Part shown: positions 13,840 through 14,819 of the stretch, one piece after another
How the letters are laid out: each line of letters opens with the position of its first letter
Numbering within the stretch: position 1 is the stretch's first letter
NCBI GenBank assembly: GCA_944322775.1
Contig: CALUQA010000164.1
Location: forward strand, 1-14,819
Source of the DNA: an uncultured Elusimicrobiales bacterium
GTDB taxonomy: Bacteria; Elusimicrobiota; Elusimicrobia; Elusimicrobiales; Elusimicrobiaceae
Length of the DNA stretch: 14,819 nt
Direction of reading: 5' to 3'
Notes under the pieces: generated by a model
Told to the model about the DNA's origin: nothing
Database searches by the model: none
What the model saw: only the letters and a program-made list of their open reading frames with translations
Translations under genes and position numbers: made by a program

Positions 13840-14819
13840 ATGAAAAAGAAGAAATTTAAATTTCCGCGCAAATGGCGCATTTTTTCGGTAACGGCGACGG
13901 GGACGTTTATGTCCACGCTGGACGGGGGCATTGTGAATATTGCCCTGCCCGCCATGTCGGACCAGTTTGGCGCCAGTTTGGAAAATATTCAATGGGTGGT
14001 TACCATTTATCTGCTGACGCTGACGTGTTTTTTGCCCGTATTTGGCAAACTTTCCGACATGTACAGCCGCAAAAAACTCTATCTGGCTGGTTTTTTGACT
14101 TTTGGCATCGGCTCTGTGCTGTGTTCTTTTGCCGCCAACCTGCCTATGATGATTTTTGCCCGAGCCATGCAAGGCTTGGGCGGCTCTGCCATGGTGGCCA
14201 ACTCTCAGGCCATTATAGCCAAGGCCTTCCCGGGCAAGGACCGCGGCCGCGCTTTGGGCTCCGTCGGGGCGGTGGTGGCCTTGGGTTCGCTGTCGGGGCC
14301 TGCCGTGGGAGGATTTTTAATTCAGCACTTTGGCTGGCCGTCCGTGTTTTTGGTCAATATCCCCGTCTGTTTAATAGGCGTCTGGCGGGGGCTGCGCATT
14401 ATTCCGCGTTTTGAGGCCAAAAATACACTTAAAATGGACGTAGCCGGTGCCGTTTATTTTATCATCGCCTGTTTTACGTTCCTGTATGGCTTGGACGCCG
14501 GCACCAACAAATCCTGGCTTTCGGCCCAAATTTTGCTGACTTTTGCCGTTGCCTTTATCTTTGGATTTTTGTTTCTGCATCGGGAAAAAGTGGCCAAGAT
14601 GCCTTTTTTGGGGCTGGCCACCTTTAAAAACCGCACCATTGCCTTTGGGCTGGCGGTGGCTATTTTGGGCTTTTGTGCCCTGTTCTGCAATTCCATTTTG
14701 CTGCCTTTTTATTTAACCGACATTATGCACATGGACCCGGTCAAAGTGGGCCTGCTTATTTTGCCCTTTCCCATTGCCTTGGCGGTCAGCTCGCCCATCA
14801 GCGGTTTTTTGTCGGAACG
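13840..14819 (+). CDS. MFS multidrug exporter, DHA2 (EmrB/QacA-like) family (partial, C-terminus off the right edge)
   Basis: The first 326 residues of a 14-helix-type drug:proton antiporter of the inner membrane are visible. Motifs in order: LDGGIVNIALP in helix 1 (from residue 27, with D28, the D1 motif); the loop 2-3 motif GKLSDMYSRKK (69-79), a form of GxLaDrxGrkxx; a basic-residue helix 4 motif (RAMQGLGGSAM); and the antiporter motif C, SGPAVGGF (152-159). The N-terminus is very basic (MKKKKFKFPRKWR), consistent with a cytoplasmic start. ATG 13840 opens the frame; there is no Shine-Dalgarno, and a -10 lies 26 bases upstream. The helix 1 motif reads DGGIVNIALP where the family usually has DxTIVNVALP. 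Substrate cannot be told. It diverges from the giant gene, and the rest of its unit is outside the window. Confidence 0.9.
   Translation, partial: MKKKKFKFPRKWRIFSVTATGTFMSTLDGGIVNIALPAMSDQFGASLENIQWVVTIYLLTLTCFLPVFGKLSDMYSRKKLYLAGFLTFGIGSVLCSFAANLPMMIFARAMQGLGGSAMVANSQAIIAKAFPGKDRGRALGSVGAVVALGSLSGPAVGGFLIQHFGWPSVFLVNIPVCLIGVWRGLRIIPRFEAKNTLKMDVAGAVYFIIACFTFLYGLDAGTNKSWLSAQILLTFAVAFIFGFLFLHREKVAKMPFLGLATFKNRTIAFGLAVAILGFCALFCNSILLPFYLTDIMHMDPVKVGLLILPFPIALAVSSPISGFLSE

Noticed and set aside
1..14819. CRISPR array, tRNA/rRNA genes, insertion sequences or prophage
   Set aside because: No regularly spaced repeats, no tRNA-like folds, no transposase or integrase motifs seen on either strand.

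Overview
The window looks like a chromosomal stretch from a Gram-negative, probably fermentative bacterium. An outer membrane is implied by an exported beta-barrel-like protein, a lipoprotein with an outer-membrane-type sorting residue, and a family 8 (LPS-type) glycosyltransferase. A fermentative life is suggested by an iron-dependent alcohol dehydrogenase and a pyruvate kinase. The mix of mid-GC DNA, compact single-gene units closed by strong hairpin terminators, and one giant signal-peptide-bearing protein reminds me of gut Elusimicrobiota. That placement is inference and needs a database search. I see no mobile element, tRNA, rRNA or CRISPR array.

Layout, left to right. A MerR-family regulator (minus strand, cut by the left edge) resembles AdhR/NmlR aldehyde sensors. 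It has a textbook 19-bp-spaced promoter with an operator dyad just upstream. Next, on the plus strand, come a GT8 glycosyltransferase and, one base later, a small lipocalin-like lipoprotein. An iron-containing alcohol dehydrogenase follows, with a hairpin-bearing leader and a very strong terminator, then an O6-alkylguanine-DNA alkyltransferase (ogt). A bidirectional terminator separates ogt from a convergent two-gene minus-strand unit: an AlaX-type tRNA-editing protein translationally coupled (ATGA) to a predicted outer-membrane beta-barrel protein. Diverging from that unit is a pyruvate kinase whose sequence predicts K+ independence.

The right half is dominated by one minus-strand gene (6967-13497) for a 2176-residue exported/membrane protein. 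It has a signal peptide, a helical-repeat-like region of about 400 residues, Ala-rich linkers, a membrane domain of roughly ten helices loosely like an MFS transporter, and a helical C-terminal tail. I do not recognise its function, and it is the best candidate here for something undescribed. Diverging from it across a 342-bp intergenic region with repeats and palindromes is an MFS (DHA2-type) drug exporter cut by the right edge.

One theme recurs at several starts. GT8, ogt and alaX each lack a clear Shine-Dalgarno sequence and have a -10-like hexamer ending exactly 6 bases before the ATG. This suggests leaderless transcripts, while the MerR, alcohol dehydrogenase, pyruvate kinase and giant-protein genes have Shine-Dalgarno sequences. 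There is no single pathway here; the genes read as housekeeping, envelope and stress functions in separate transcription units.
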